Positions 1 to 10,922 of a stretch of DNA of 36,399 nucleotides are shown here, in pieces (within the stretch, counting starts at the first letter, position 1; the number at the start of each line of letters is the position of its first letter). The translations under genes and the position numbers were made by a program. The notes under the pieces are model-generated. The model worked only from the letters and a program-made list of their open reading frames with translations, made no database searches and was not told the origin of the DNA. Location of the stretch: the NCBI GenBank assembly GCA_024279475.1, contig JAJRRM010000066.1, forward strand, positions 1 to 36,399, read 5' to 3'. The stretch is from Alphaproteobacteria bacterium. GTDB lineage: Bacteria > Pseudomonadota > Alphaproteobacteria > 16-39-46 > JAJRRM01.

Positions 1-1015
1 TAGTATTAATATTTTCTAAATTATTTTTCCAAAGAAACCAGTCATAGGGCGAAGATAGGGGGATAAGAATTTCCTCTGTATAAATATTTTTTTTCTCTTC
101 TTCTTCTTCCAGTATTTGTAATTTATGTGCGCGCCATTGGTTAATAATATGTGTGTTGGTGATTTGAACAGCTCTTTCATAAAAATTAGTTTCTGTTTCA
201 TTTATTTTTTTCCCAATGAACTTTATAGGAAAAACTTTATCCTCTGGAGTGAGGGCATGTAAAAAATAAACCTTAATACCAATAAAAAACTGCTTTGAGG
301 AGTTTTCTTCAGATTCTTTAATTGCCTCTACCTCGTAGACGGGTTCAGCTACAGTAACCAAGACACCCATTGGTGTATTATAGCGACTTTTTAAATGCTT
401 AAAAGCAGGATACAATCCTTCAATAGCAGATCTCGGCTGAAGGGTAGATATATCTTCTATGTCTCCAAGTGGCAATTCTAAAGGCAGATAGCTTGATTGC
501 TTTAATGTTTTTTTCCAGGCGGTATGCCAAGGTGTTGTTTCCCAAAGTATATGAGAAATTTTACTGTTCTTCTTATTAATCATCATGGGGATAATAAGGA
601 GTTTTTTCTTTGGCGGAGCTATAACTTTCCAGTTTTTAGCTCTAAGAAATTTTTCTAGAACAGCTTTATTAAAGCGATATTTAACTTTTGCTATATAGCG
701 TGTTTTAGAATTTTTTTCTGAAAGAACTTCATAACCTGTAAGATAGGGTTTCAATTCATTCATAAAAAAAGGCGTAGGTTTACGAAAGGAAGTTGATGGG
801 ATTAAAGCTTGCATTAATAAATTATAAAGCTGCTTAAGAGCTAATGCTTCTCCCTTCTTAAAAGCTATTTTCTTTGCTTGAATGGCGGATAGAGCTGTTT
901 CATCAATATTTATAATTTGGTAGAAGGGGATGCTCCCTTCCTCTAGAGCATATGAAAAGGAGCTAAAAAAAAGAAAAAAAGAAGTAAAATAAAAAAATAG
1001 AAGCTTCTTGATCAT
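1..1015 (-). CDS. DUF2066-like secreted protein, partial (runs off left edge)
   Basis: Hand translation of the minus strand from ATG at 1015 (MIKKLLFFYFTSFFLFFSSFSYALEEGSIPFYQIINIDETALSAIQAKKIAFKKGEALALKQLYNLLMQALIPS...) stays open to base 1. The N-terminus looks like a signal peptide and the body resembles DUF2066. The track lists only the internal 61-aa ORF 16..201 because no stop lies inside the window. Confidence 0.75.
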   Translation of the reverse strand, partial: MIKKLLFFYFTSFFLFFSSFSYALEEGSIPFYQIINIDETALSAIQAKKIAFKKGEALALKQLYNLLMQALIPSTSFRKPTPFFMNELKPYLTGYEVLSEKNSKTRYIAKVKYRFNKAVLEKFLRAKNWKVIAPPKKKLLIIPMMINKKNSKISHILWETTPWHTAWKKTLKQSSYLPLELPLGDIEDISTLQPRSAIEGLYPAFKHLKSRYNTPMGVLVTVAEPVYEVEAIKESEENSSKQFFIGIKVYFLHALTPEDKVFPIKFIGKKINETETNFYERAVQITNTHIINQWRAHKLQILEEEEEKKNIYTEEILIPLSSPYDWFLWKNNLENINT

Positions 1016-1096
1016 GTATAGACAGTATCTTTCTTTATAAACTTTGGCAGTATCGAGCTTCATAGTTGCATATATTAACTATTTTAACTAGGTATT

Positions 1097-1519
1097 TTAG
1101 CCAACAATTTCTATTTCTGAAAAAAAGAAATTAATTTCACGCTTAGCATTTTCTAGAGAATCAGATCCATGAACAGAATTAGCTTCTATAGATTCAGCAA
1201 AGTCGTGGCGAATAGTTCCTATATCAGCATTTTTAGGATTTGTTGCTCCCATAATTTCACGATTTTTAGCTATAGCATTATCTCCTTCTAAAGTTTGAAC
1301 AACAATAGGAGCAGAGCTCATGAAAATACACAGATCATTATAAAAAGGACGTTCAGAGTGTACATCATAAAAATCTTCAGCTTGAGCGCGTGTTAATAAA
1401 GTACGTTTTTGTGCAATTATTCTTAAACCAGCTTTTTCTAAATAAGAACAAACAGCCCCTGTAAGATTTCGGCGTGTTGCGTCTGGTTTAATTATGGAGA
1501 GAGTGCGCTCGATGGACAT
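1097..1519 (-). CDS. ndk: Nucleoside diphosphate kinase
   Basis: [18 protein letters not shown]... and [44 protein letters not shown] are Ndk hallmarks, including the active-site His in NSVHGSDS. The start is likely the internal ATG at 1519, not 1579. Confidence 0.96.
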   Translation of the reverse strand: MSIERTLSIIKPDATRRNLTGAVCSYLEKAGLRIIAQKRTLLTRAQAEDFYDVHSERPFYNDLCIFMSSAPIVVQTLEGDNAIAKNREIMGATNPKNADIGTIRHDFAESIEANSVHGSDSLENAKREINFFFSEIEIVG

Positions 1520-1608
1520 AGGAAGATACCTCGTTTGTTTATAAAGACTTAAAGTTATATGAAACGATATAGAAAGCAAGCACTAATTTTATAAAAGAAG
1601 CTCGTCTT

Positions 1609-2523
1609 TTATAGATTCTCTGTTATGATTTTATAGCGCTCCTGAAGTTTTTGAGTAATAGGGCCATGGTGAAATTCTCCAATATTTAAAACTTCACGTA
1701 CAGGCAAAATGCCATAAGCTATGCCTGTAAGAAAAATTTCTTCTGCTGTCTTAAGCTCATCTGGATGGATACTACGTTCTATTACACAAAGTTTAGCATT
1801 AAGGGCTTCTTCCATAATAACCTGCCGGGTAAAGCCATTTAAAGAGCATTCGGGAATAGGTGTATGAAGGTCTCCATCAATTATTAAAAAAATATTAGAG
1901 CTTGTGGCTTCAGCCAAATGGCCTTGGTAATCTAGTAAAAGAGCATCATTATAACCATGCTGCTCTGCTTCATGTTTTGCTATAAGGGATACAGGATACA
2001 TAGCTGCTGATTTTGCTACAATAGGTGTAGTATGAGGCGCTGGTCGTGCCCAAGAACTCACCATCACACGTAAGCCAGCTGCTAGCGTGCTCGGCTCATG
2101 TATTTTATTTAAAGGAATAGCTAGAATAGCTACGTGCGTAGAAACTTTTTTGGAATTCAGTTCCAGACTTTCATCCCCTAACCAAGCAAGAGGGCGAATA
2201 TAGCCATTCTTCATCTTATTTTTAGCAATGATTTCATGCACGGTATTAAAAAGTTCATCCACGGTATAGGGAATTTTTATTTGAAGCGAGTCTGCGCTAT
2301 CTAGCAGTCTTTTAATATGTTCTTCTAACAAAAATGGTTTTCCATTATAAACACGTATGCCTTCTAGAACTACTGTAGCGTAGTGGAGGCCATGAGTGGC
2401 TACATGAATAGTAGCTGCTTCCCAGCGGACTATTTTTCCATCTAACCAAACAAAGCGATTAATTTTTTTAGAAGTTTTCTTTTCAAGAGGTTGTTTCATA
2501 ATAGGAAGCATTGAGTGTTTCAC
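1609..2523 (-). CDS. ilvE: Branched-chain amino acid aminotransferase (class IV PLP)
   Basis: VWLDGKIVRWEAATIHVATHGLHYATVVLEGIRVYNG, KSAAMYPVSLIAKHEAEQHGYNDALLLD, EATSSNIFLI. Confidence 0.92.
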   Translation of the reverse strand: MKHSMLPIMKQPLEKKTSKKINRFVWLDGKIVRWEAATIHVATHGLHYATVVLEGIRVYNGKPFLLEEHIKRLLDSADSLQIKIPYTVDELFNTVHEIIAKNKMKNGYIRPLAWLGDESLELNSKKVSTHVAILAIPLNKIHEPSTLAAGLRVMVSSWARPAPHTTPIVAKSAAMYPVSLIAKHEAEQHGYNDALLLDYQGHLAEATSSNIFLIIDGDLHTPIPECSLNGFTRQVIMEEALNAKLCVIERSIHPDELKTAEEIFLTGIAYGILPVREVLNIGEFHHGPITQKLQERYKIITENL

Positions 2524-2571
2524 CTGTTATTGGTTGATTATGATATATAGGATAGGCACAAATATCCAAAG

Positions 2572-3210
2572 CTATTTTTTATGTATATTTTTATGCCATG
2601 AAAAAATTGGGGTAGCCTTGCTAAAAAAGTCAGATATTTTCTTCTTTATTTTTGGAAAGAGCATAATCGATTGTATTTTAAGTTTTATATGAGGTCTAAG
2701 TGATTCTGCGAGGGATTTTTCTGGAGTTTCTAGCCACTTGAAAAAGGTTGACAGATAAACATAGCAAAGTAGGCTACGCTTTGTATAATGATTCCAGTTC
2801 ATAGACTTGTCTGCGCATACAAACCAAATAGTATCTGCTATAGTATAGAGCATTTTTGAAGAAAAAATGGCATGATTAGGACTTATATGAAAAGCTTTGG
2901 CTTTTATAAGGCATGCACGATAAGGTTCTAATAAATTTAGGCGTAAGACAATGCATTCTTCTACTTTTTCATTTGTACGCAAAGATGATGTTGTTAAATA
3001 AGAAGCTTTTTTTATAAATTTCTGATTAATCATATATACAAATACTTCATAGGCACTTTCTGCTTCCTTTGGAAAGATGAAAGATAGTAGATCTGGATTA
3101 AGGCCTGCTTTTTTGGAGCCAAGAACTAAGGATTTTTTAGTCCAACCATGTACGGCTATAAAATCAAGAGAATGATTAAGAATATTTAGCTGTTGAGTTA
3201 AAAAAGACAT
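2572..3210 (-). CDS. COQ9 family ubiquinone biosynthesis-associated protein
   Basis: ADTIWFVCADKSMNWNHYTKRSLLCYVYLSTFFKWL matches the COQ9 domain pattern (AD.IW...D.S.D.N.Y.KR..L..VY..T...W). Confidence 0.8.
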   Translation of the reverse strand: MSFLTQQLNILNHSLDFIAVHGWTKKSLVLGSKKAGLNPDLLSFIFPKEAESAYEVFVYMINQKFIKKASYLTTSSLRTNEKVEECIVLRLNLLEPYRACLIKAKAFHISPNHAIFSSKMLYTIADTIWFVCADKSMNWNHYTKRSLLCYVYLSTFFKWLETPEKSLAESLRPHIKLKIQSIMLFPKIKKKISDFFSKATPIFSWHKNIHKK

Positions 3211-3340
3211 CTATTTGTCCTCTAGTTTTCTGGGTAATTAATTCCCCAGTCCCATTTTTATTGTACTTTGATTTATAAATACACTAAAAAACATAAAGCT
3301 TAAAGGAAAAACATATAAAAATAAAAATTAAGGGTTATAT

Positions 3341-4684
3341 TTATAAATAATTAAGCAAACACTTTTGAGCTTTCTCTAAAGCCTCATTCATAAGAGGTTT
3401 TGTTTTAGCTTGAACAGTGATGCGTACAAGCGGTTCAGTCCCAGAAGGGCGAATAAGAATATAAGCTTTGTCTTTATACATTACTTGTAATTTTTGTAAT
3501 TCTTTTTTAATAGTTGGATTTTGGAGAATAGATTTATCTTTACAAGGCAAATTCACTAAAATTTGAGGGCAAAGGGTAAAAATAGTATGAATTGAGGAAG
3601 CTTTTTTATCTTCCGTTATCATATAAGCTAATAGTTGAATGGCACTTAAAACACCATCGCCTGTGGTAGTGTAGTCAGACATAATAATATGGCCTGAAGG
3701 CTCTCCTCCAAAATTTATTTTTTCTTCGCTCATACATTTAGAGACATAACGATCACCTACGCTGGTGCGATGAAGTTTCAAACCAATAGAAGAAAGGTAT
3801 ATTTCTAGACCTTTATTACACATTACTGTACCTACAATAGCATCTTTGCTAAGTTTATTTTTATCTTTCCATGCTGTTGCAATAGCAGCGATAAGATGAT
3901 CTCCATGGATAGATTTTCCGGTTTCATCAACGAATATGACGCGATCAGCATCACCATCAAGGCCAATACCAATATTAGCCTTTACTTCTCTTACTTTTGC
4001 TTCTAGATCCTGTGTGTTTGTAGTTCCGCATTGGTTGTTGATATTTAAACCATTGGGTTTTGCATTAATAACTGTAACTATTGCCCCTAACTCCCATAGA
4101 ACAGTAGGAGCTATTTTATAGGCTGCACCATTGGCACAATCTAGAACAATATGAAGGCCTTCAAGAGTTAGATGTTTAGGAAAAGCATTTTTTAGATATT
4201 CTATATAGCGTCCTTGGGCATCATCTAGGCGTTGGGCATGCCCCAGAAAGGAAGGTATTACTCTAGGAATAGGTTCAGAAAAAAATATATCTTCTATTTC
4301 TTTTTCTACAATATCTGGAAGTTTAAGTCCTTCAGCATCAAAGAATTTAAGCCCATTATCTTCAAAAGAATTATGAGATGCGGAAATCATAACACCTATA
4401 TCAGCCCGGAGAGAGCGCGTAAGCATAGCTATAGCTGGTGTAGGAAGGGGCCCTACAAGAATGACATCCATTCCCATAGAGATAAACCCTGCAGTCAATG
4501 CTGGTTCAATCATGTAGCCAGATAAACGAGTATCTTTACCAATAACAACGCGGTGTTTATGGGCTCCACGAATAAAGTATGTAGCAACAGCTTGAGCTAG
4601 TTTTAATACATTATTAGGAGAAAGCCAGTCTTTATTTGCACGACCACGTATTCCATCAGTTCCAAAAATTTTTCGTACAGCCAT
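3341..4684 (-). CDS. glmM: Phosphoglucosamine mutase
   Basis: KIFGTDGIRGRAN, active-site loop MISASHNSFEDNGLKFF, GLDGDADRVIFVDE, IRPSGTEPLVRI. Confidence 0.97.
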   Translation of the reverse strand: MAVRKIFGTDGIRGRANKDWLSPNNVLKLAQAVATYFIRGAHKHRVVIGKDTRLSGYMIEPALTAGFISMGMDVILVGPLPTPAIAMLTRSLRADIGVMISASHNSFEDNGLKFFDAEGLKLPDIVEKEIEDIFFSEPIPRVIPSFLGHAQRLDDAQGRYIEYLKNAFPKHLTLEGLHIVLDCANGAAYKIAPTVLWELGAIVTVINAKPNGLNINNQCGTTNTQDLEAKVREVKANIGIGLDGDADRVIFVDETGKSIHGDHLIAAIATAWKDKNKLSKDAIVGTVMCNKGLEIYLSSIGLKLHRTSVGDRYVSKCMSEEKINFGGEPSGHIIMSDYTTTGDGVLSAIQLLAYMITEDKKASSIHTIFTLCPQILVNLPCKDKSILQNPTIKKELQKLQVMYKDKAYILIRPSGTEPLVRITVQAKTKPLMNEALEKAQKCLLNYL

Positions 4685-4751
4685 ATTAAAAAAACCTTTT
4701 TATATGTTATATGCTCTTAATATTTAGGGATACATTCCTGCTATCTATATA

Positions 4752-6740
4752 CTAAAGAGGCTTGTTTTTATTATCATTGGTAGTTTTTTTAGCTGACTTT
4801 TTTTTCTTAAAAGTCTCAGAGTTTTTCTTAAGTTGCATGATCGCAGCTGATTTTCTTTTTTTAGGAGTGAAATCACGTTTAGGTTTTATACCTTTTAGGA
4901 TATTTTTTATCTCATCGCCTGAAAGTGTTTCGAACTCAAGGAGCCCTTGAGCAAGTATTTCTAACTCATTTTTATGGGTTAGGAGAATATTCTTAGCTTT
5001 ATTGTAGGCTTCGTCAATTAATTTTCGAATCTCTTGATCGATAGATTGAGCTGTTTTTTCAGAAACATTTTTATGTTGTGTTACACTATGTCCTAAAAAT
5101 ACTTCTTGTTCTGGTTCATTATAGGTAATGGGGCCAAGCACAGCACTCATTCCCCATTCTGTTACCATGCGTCTGGCAATATTTGTAGCCGATTGAATAT
5201 CAGAAGAGGCACCTGTGGTTACTTTTTTATCACCAAATATCATTTCTTCTGCAATGCGTCCACCCATTGAAACAGTCATGTCAGCTTTCAAGCGTGCACG
5301 GGACATAGAAACTCTGTCACTTTCAGGTAAGCGCATAACTAGACCAAGGGCACGACCACGTGGAATAATTGTTGCTTTATGGATAGGGTCAGAATCTTTT
5401 AAGTGTATACCTACAATAGCATGCCCGGCCTCATGATAAGCAGTGAGTTTTTTTTCATCATCTGACATAATCATAGAGCGCCTTTCTGCTCCCATAAGCA
5501 CCTTGTCCCTAGAAGACTCAAAGTCTTCCATAGAAACAAGTTTTTTATTTTTTCGAGCAGCCATAAGAGCTGCTTCATTTACAAGGTTTTGTAAATCTGC
5601 ACCAGAAAATCCAGGTGTTCCTCTGGCAATAATTTTAGGATCAACATCCGGTGCTAAAGGAACATTTTTCATATGAACTAAAAGTATTTTTTCGCGACCT
5701 AGCATATCTGGATAAGGCACTATAACTTGGCGGTCAAAGCGACCAGGTCGAAGAAGAGCAGGGTCTAAAATATCTGGTCGATTTGTGGCAGCAATTAGGA
5801 TAATTCCTTCGCTTGCCTCAAAACCATCCATTTCTACAAGCAATTGATTGAGAGTTTGCTCACGTTCATCATTTCCACCGCCCAATCCTGCTCCACGTTG
5901 ACGACCAACAGCATCAATTTCGTCAATGAACAATAAACAAGGGGAATTTTTTTTTGCTTGCTCAAACATATCACGAACACGGCTTGCACCTACACCAACA
6001 AACATTTCCACAAAATCAGAACCCGATATAGAGAAAAAAGGTACATCGGCCTCTCCAGCAATAGCACGAGCTAGAAGAGTCTTACCTGTTCCAGGAGCAC
6101 CTACAAGCAATACGCCTTTAGGAATACGGCCCCCCAACTGTAAAAATTTTCGTGGAGTTTGAAGAAATTCAACAATTTCTTCCAGTTCTTGTTTTGCCTC
6201 ATCAATGCCAGCTACATCATCAAAAGTAACTGTTACTTGATTTTCGCTTAAAAGTTTTGCTTTTGATTTTGAAAAATTCATAAGTTTTCCACCACTTCCC
6301 CCAGATCCCATCTGGCGGAACATAAGAAACATCAAAACGATCCAAAAGAGTATAGGGACCCAAGAAAGAAGAGATCCCAAAAGAGAACTTTTATCTCTAG
6401 GTTCAGAAACTATCCGTACATTATGTTTTTTTAACGCAGGTATAAGCTCAGTATCATGAGGGGCATAAGTAGAAAATTGCTTGTCTGTAGATAATTTTCC
6501 TGTAATGCTGTCGCCGCTAATTTTAACTTCCTGTACATTACCTTGCTCAACATAATTTATAAAATCACTATAAGGAACTTCTTTTATTTGAGAGGGAGCC
6601 CCTATATCATTAGAAATTATATACATAATAAGGGGAACACCTATAAGCACTGCCCATAAAATGATATTACGAATTATACCGTCGTCCTTCTTCTTCTTAG
6701 GATTTTTTTTTGAATTTCTGTTGGGTTTATTAAAACGCAC
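4752..6740 (-). CDS. ftsH: ATP-dependent zinc metalloprotease FtsH
   Basis: Walker [12 protein letters not shown] region, zinc motif [11 protein letters not shown]; two N-terminal hydrophobic segments. Confidence 0.98.
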   Translation of the reverse strand: MRFNKPNRNSKKNPKKKKDDGIIRNIILWAVLIGVPLIMYIISNDIGAPSQIKEVPYSDFINYVEQGNVQEVKISGDSITGKLSTDKQFSTYAPHDTELIPALKKHNVRIVSEPRDKSSLLGSLLSWVPILFWIVLMFLMFRQMGSGGSGGKLMNFSKSKAKLLSENQVTVTFDDVAGIDEAKQELEEIVEFLQTPRKFLQLGGRIPKGVLLVGAPGTGKTLLARAIAGEADVPFFSISGSDFVEMFVGVGASRVRDMFEQAKKNSPCLLFIDEIDAVGRQRGAGLGGGNDEREQTLNQLLVEMDGFEASEGIILIAATNRPDILDPALLRPGRFDRQVIVPYPDMLGREKILLVHMKNVPLAPDVDPKIIARGTPGFSGADLQNLVNEAALMAARKNKKLVSMEDFESSRDKVLMGAERRSMIMSDDEKKLTAYHEAGHAIVGIHLKDSDPIHKATIIPRGRALGLVMRLPESDRVSMSRARLKADMTVSMGGRIAEEMIFGDKKVTTGASSDIQSATNIARRMVTEWGMSAVLGPITYNEPEQEVFLGHSVTQHKNVSEKTAQSIDQEIRKLIDEAYNKAKNILLTHKNELEILAQGLLEFETLSGDEIKNILKGIKPKRDFTPKKRKSAAIMQLKKNSETFKKKKSAKKTTNDNKNKPL

Positions 6741-6899
6741 CTAGTTCCCCTTAACTTTCTATATATATTCCATGATATTATTACAGGAAAATAAATAAAA
6801 TAAATAGGTAAAACATATAAAAAAAATAAAAAATTTAGAAGATGATGATATGCAGGTTTTTGACTGCCTTATTTGAAAAAAATACTGTAGAGTAAGAGC

Positions 6900-7820
6900 A
6901 TGAATTCTAAGTATACATATCTTGATCAATTTTTAGAAATGCTTATAGGAGAACGCGGCGTAAGCCTCAATACGCTAGTTGCTTATAGGTATGACATCAT
7001 AGAGTTCTTAGAGACAGCTAACTGTGAAGTTAAGACTGTAAAAGAAAAAAATATTCAGCAATACCTTTCAATTTTACATGATAAAAATCTTAAACCACAG
7101 TCTATTGCGCGAAAGCTATCAGCTTTGCGGCAATTTTATGGTTTTTTATGTAGTGAAAACATATGTGAGGAAAATCCTACGTATCAAATTCCTACGCCCA
7201 AAACAGGAAGAGGGTTGCCTAAAATATTGAGAGAAGAAGAAATTCATAAACTAATAGAAGCTGTAAAGTTTTGGCCAAAAATAGAGCGTCTTAGGCTTTT
7301 GCTTATTTTAGAGTTGTTTTACGCTACTGGTGCTCGCGTATCTGAATTGATATCCTTAAAATTATCCTCTTTTTCACAAGAATTTAAAGCTGTTCTACTA
7401 AGAGGAAAAGGTGATAAAGAAAGGCTTGTTCCCTTAAACGAAACAGCTATTGAGGTGCTTCAACAGTACTTAGTAAGTCGTAATTTATATTTTCCAGGTG
7501 CTAAAAATAAAAAGGTTACTGCTTCACCTTGGCTGTTTCCCTCAAATTCAAAGACGGGACATATAACGCGTCAACGTATAGGTCAACTAATAAAGAATTT
7601 AGCTATTAAAGCAAATATTGATGAAAATAAAGTATCTCCCCATGTACTACGCCATGCCTTTGCTTCACATCTATTGGATCACGGAGCAGACCTTCTGGCT
7701 GTACAAGAGCTCTTGGGGCATGCAGATGTGGGAACTACACAAATATATACCCACGTACTTTCTGAAAAGCTTATAAAAGTAGTAAAAGAAAAACATCCTC
7801 TTGGAAGGGTTATAAAATAA
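6900..7820 (+). CDS. xerD: Site-specific tyrosine recombinase XerD-like
   Basis: ATGARVSELISL, GKGDKERLVPL, HVLRHAFASHLLDHGADLLAVQELLGHADVGTTQIYTHV (R-H-R-H-Y catalytic set). Confidence 0.93.
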   Translation: MNSKYTYLDQFLEMLIGERGVSLNTLVAYRYDIIEFLETANCEVKTVKEKNIQQYLSILHDKNLKPQSIARKLSALRQFYGFLCSENICEENPTYQIPTPKTGRGLPKILREEEIHKLIEAVKFWPKIERLRLLLILELFYATGARVSELISLKLSSFSQEFKAVLLRGKGDKERLVPLNETAIEVLQQYLVSRNLYFPGAKNKKVTASPWLFPSNSKTGHITRQRIGQLIKNLAIKANIDENKVSPHVLRHAFASHLLDHGADLLAVQELLGHADVGTTQIYTHVLSEKLIKVVKEKHPLGRVIK

Positions 7821-7889
7821 TATTTTTTTAAAGTGTTTTCTACTGTAGCGTACAAATTATGTTAAAAAGAGAATAAAGGGATATTAAAA

Positions 7890-8819
7890 TTATAAATCTT
7901 CTTTTATAGAGAGATCTTTATTCTTTCCTCTACGAGTGCTAGGTAGAAGCAAAAGTAAAGGAGCTGCTAGAAAAATAGAAGAGTAGGTGCCTACAACAAC
8001 GCCAACAATAATAGGCAACGTATAAGATGCAATTATTTCTCCACCAAAGAAATATAGTGAAAAAAGAGCTATTAATGTTGTTCCTGAGGTTAGTGTTGTG
8101 CGAGAAAGAGTTTCATTGATACTTTTATTAAGGAGCACTTTTATGTCAGTTACTTTGAACTTTCTCATGTTTTCACGAATGCGGTCATAAACTACCACCG
8201 TATCATTAATAGAGTATCCTACAGTAATTAAAATAGCTACAATAGCAGTAATATTGAATTCTACCTGAAACCAGCTGTAAAAGCCAATAATGGCCAAAGC
8301 ATCATGAATCAGGGCAAAGATAGCACACAATGCAAATTGCCACTCAAAGCGGAACCATACATATATAAACATAGCAACCAAGGACCATAAAACTGCCATA
8401 ATACCATTGTTGATAAGGTCTTTTCCAGCCTTGGGACCGACGGTCTCTAAACGACGAAAGGTAACCGTTTTTCCTAACTTATTCTTTACTTTTTGGACTG
8501 CTTTTTGTTGATTTTGATCTTCTCCTGACTGACGTTCAATATTAATTAAGATATCATCTGGCGCTCCAAATTCCTGCAACCCAATTTCCCCAAGCCCTAA
8601 GGAAGTTATATCTTTACGCATTTTCTCAAGGTTTGCTGGGCCTTGTGTTTTAACCTCAATAAGGATACCACCTTTGAAATCAATACCATAGTTTAGCCCA
8701 TGCCAAAATACAGAAGCAAAAGTGCTAAAAATAATCAAAGCTGAAAGAGTATAGGTAATAAAACGTTTTCTAATAAAATCAATAGCTACATTTTTAGGAA
8801 CAAATCGTATACCCCGCAT
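7890..8819 (-). CDS. secF: Protein translocase subunit SecF
   Basis: GIDFKGGILIEV; GYSINDTVVVYDRIRENMRK; gene order secF-secD-yajC. Confidence 0.97.
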   Translation of the reverse strand: MRGIRFVPKNVAIDFIRKRFITYTLSALIIFSTFASVFWHGLNYGIDFKGGILIEVKTQGPANLEKMRKDITSLGLGEIGLQEFGAPDDILINIERQSGEDQNQQKAVQKVKNKLGKTVTFRRLETVGPKAGKDLINNGIMAVLWSLVAMFIYVWFRFEWQFALCAIFALIHDALAIIGFYSWFQVEFNITAIVAILITVGYSINDTVVVYDRIRENMRKFKVTDIKVLLNKSINETLSRTTLTSGTTLIALFSLYFFGGEIIASYTLPIIVGVVVGTYSSIFLAAPLLLLLPSTRRGKNKDLSIKEDL

Positions 8820-8846
8820 AAGAGAAACCTTTTCATAGTTAGATAG

Positions 8847-10436
8847 TTAGATAGATAGTTTTTTAGGTTTGCGCCAGCTAAGCCAGGCAATGGCAATAAC
8901 CCTTGTTAGAGTAATAGAGGTAAACATTGAAATGATAATACCTAAAGCTAGAGTTACAGAAAATCCACGCACAGGACCTGTACCAAACTGATATAAGAAA
9001 AGGGCGCCTATAAGGGTTGTTAAGTTGGAGTCTAAAATAGTTGTTATGGCGCGTTGATAGCCTGCATCAATAGCAGACATATAGTTCTTTCCTTTGCGCA
9101 GTTCTTCTCGGATGCGTTCATAAATGAGAACATTTGCATCAACAGCCATGCCAATTGTTAGCGCAATACCTGCTATTCCAGGCAAAGTTAAAGTTGCTTG
9201 CAAAATAGAGAGACCTGCTAACAGAAGAAGAATGTTAAAAATAACAGCTATATTCGCAATTATGCCAAAGAAAGCATAGGCAATAAGCATAAAAAATCCT
9301 ACTAAAATAATAGCATAAATTGTAGCGTCTTTACCTGAGGCAATAGAGTCAGCACCTAAACCAGGGCCTACTGTACGTTCTTCTAAGACTGTCAATGGAG
9401 CAGGTAAAGCTCCTGCACGTAGCAGTAAGGAAAGATTTTGCGTTTCTTGAACCGTAAAATTACCTTGTATATATCCATCACCATGAGGAATGATGGTACT
9501 AATTACCGGGGCGCTAATGACTTTATTATCTAAAACAATAGCAAACTGTTTTCTAATATTTTTACGCGTAGCTTCTGCAAACTTCTTAGCTCCAAGGCTA
9601 TCAAATTTAAAAGTTACAATAGGCCTATTGTATTGTTGATCAAGACCAGGCTGAGAGTCAACAAGCATATCGCCAGTTAGTATAGACATTTTTCTAACAG
9701 CTATTTTACTGGGACTGTTTAGTCTAGAACTTTCTACGTAACTTAAAATCTCAGTTCCAGCAGGAACTTTTCCAATAAGCATGTCTTCAGGAGAAACAGA
9801 ATGGTCAACCATTCTAAAAGAAAGCTTAGCTGTTTGACCTAAAAGATTTTTTATAGTACTTGGATCGTCTATGCCAGGTAGTTGTAAGACAATACGGTTA
9901 GGGTTTTGTTGTTGAATGGTGGGTTCTTTTGTGCCTGTTTCATCAACACGACGGCGAACAATTTCAATTGACTGGCTTAAGATAGACTTTTTAAGGAGCA
10001 CCATATTTTTTGCTGTGAATGTAACTTTTACAAAGCCTTCATTACTGATAAAAATATCGAGGTTACCTCTGTCTAACTGACTCAAAATCTGTTGTGTTTT
10101 TTTACGTACTTCGGGGGTAATATTTCGGAGCTTAAAGCTTACTTGCGTAGATGTGGATCGTAAAGCTTGATATCCCAATTTGTTTTTGCGCAAGGTAGAG
10201 CGTGTGGAATCAGCTAGAGCTGCGTACTTGTCTCTAATAGCTACTTCCAAATCTACTTCTAATAAAATATGAGAGCCACCTTGAAGATCAAGCCCTAGAT
10301 TGATTGTATCTCTTGGAAACCAACCAGGCAGTTTTTCAAGAACTGAAGTGGGGAGAAAATTAGGGAGAGAAAAAGCAATTCCAAACAAACAAACAACGAT
10401 AGTTGCGAAAACTTTCCAGCGTGGGAGCTTATTCAT
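8847..10436 (-). CDS. secD: Protein translocase subunit SecD
   Basis: LGLDLQGGSHILLEVD; GMAVDANVLIYERIREELRKGK. Confidence 0.98.
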   Translation of the reverse strand: MNKLPRWKVFATIVVCLFGIAFSLPNFLPTSVLEKLPGWFPRDTINLGLDLQGGSHILLEVDLEVAIRDKYAALADSTRSTLRKNKLGYQALRSTSTQVSFKLRNITPEVRKKTQQILSQLDRGNLDIFISNEGFVKVTFTAKNMVLLKKSILSQSIEIVRRRVDETGTKEPTIQQQNPNRIVLQLPGIDDPSTIKNLLGQTAKLSFRMVDHSVSPEDMLIGKVPAGTEILSYVESSRLNSPSKIAVRKMSILTGDMLVDSQPGLDQQYNRPIVTFKFDSLGAKKFAEATRKNIRKQFAIVLDNKVISAPVISTIIPHGDGYIQGNFTVQETQNLSLLLRAGALPAPLTVLEERTVGPGLGADSIASGKDATIYAIILVGFFMLIAYAFFGIIANIAVIFNILLLLAGLSILQATLTLPGIAGIALTIGMAVDANVLIYERIREELRKGKNYMSAIDAGYQRAITTILDSNLTTLIGALFLYQFGTGPVRGFSVTLALGIIISMFTSITLTRVIAIAWLSWRKPKKLSI

Positions 10437-10438
10437 TT

Positions 10439-10816
10439 TTATTTACGCTTTTTAACGGTTTCTATTTTTTTATTAGGAGTGGAGCGTCCAATTGAGGGCT
10501 TATTGTCTGTAATAATTTGAGCAACTGAAGATCGAAGCATCAATACTCTAACATCTTTAGAAATTTCAATTTCAACTTCATTTTCATTAGTAATTTTATG
10601 TATTTTTCCAAAGATACCACTAGATGTGAGAACTTTATCTCCAGCCTGTAGTGTTTTTAGAAGAAGCTGATGCGATTTCGCTTTTTTTTGTTGTGGTCGA
10701 ATAAGGAGAAAATACATAATTCCAATGATCAATAAAAAGGGTACAAAACCCATAAAATCAAAAGAAGATCCAGCCGCTGCAGATCCATCAGCAAAAGCAA
10801 GGGGAATAAAAGTCAT
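10439..10816 (-). CDS. yajC: Preprotein translocase subunit YajC
   Basis: MYFLLIRPQQKKAKSHQLLLKTLQAGDKVLTSSGIFGKI; adjacent to secD. Confidence 0.95.
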   Translation of the reverse strand: MTFIPLAFADGSAAAGSSFDFMGFVPFLLIIGIMYFLLIRPQQKKAKSHQLLLKTLQAGDKVLTSSGIFGKIHKITNENEVEIEISKDVRVLMLRSSVAQIITDNKPSIGRSTPNKKIETVKKRK

Positions 10817-10922
10817 AGGGTGCTCCTAAATAGTTAGATTATACATATTAGTATCTATGTACCATATAGATTTATGCTCAACAATAGTTTTTATTGCTTT
10901 CAAAGGTATATTTTAAATGTTT

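Noticed and set aside
4232-4525. 97-aa plus-strand ORF opposite glmM
   Set aside because: Low-quality translation opposite a highly conserved gene.
6900-7820. XerD-like recombinase as an integrase of a mobile element
   Set aside because: Sequence and setting fit the housekeeping dimer-resolution recombinase; no att repeats, tRNA junction or phage genes nearby.
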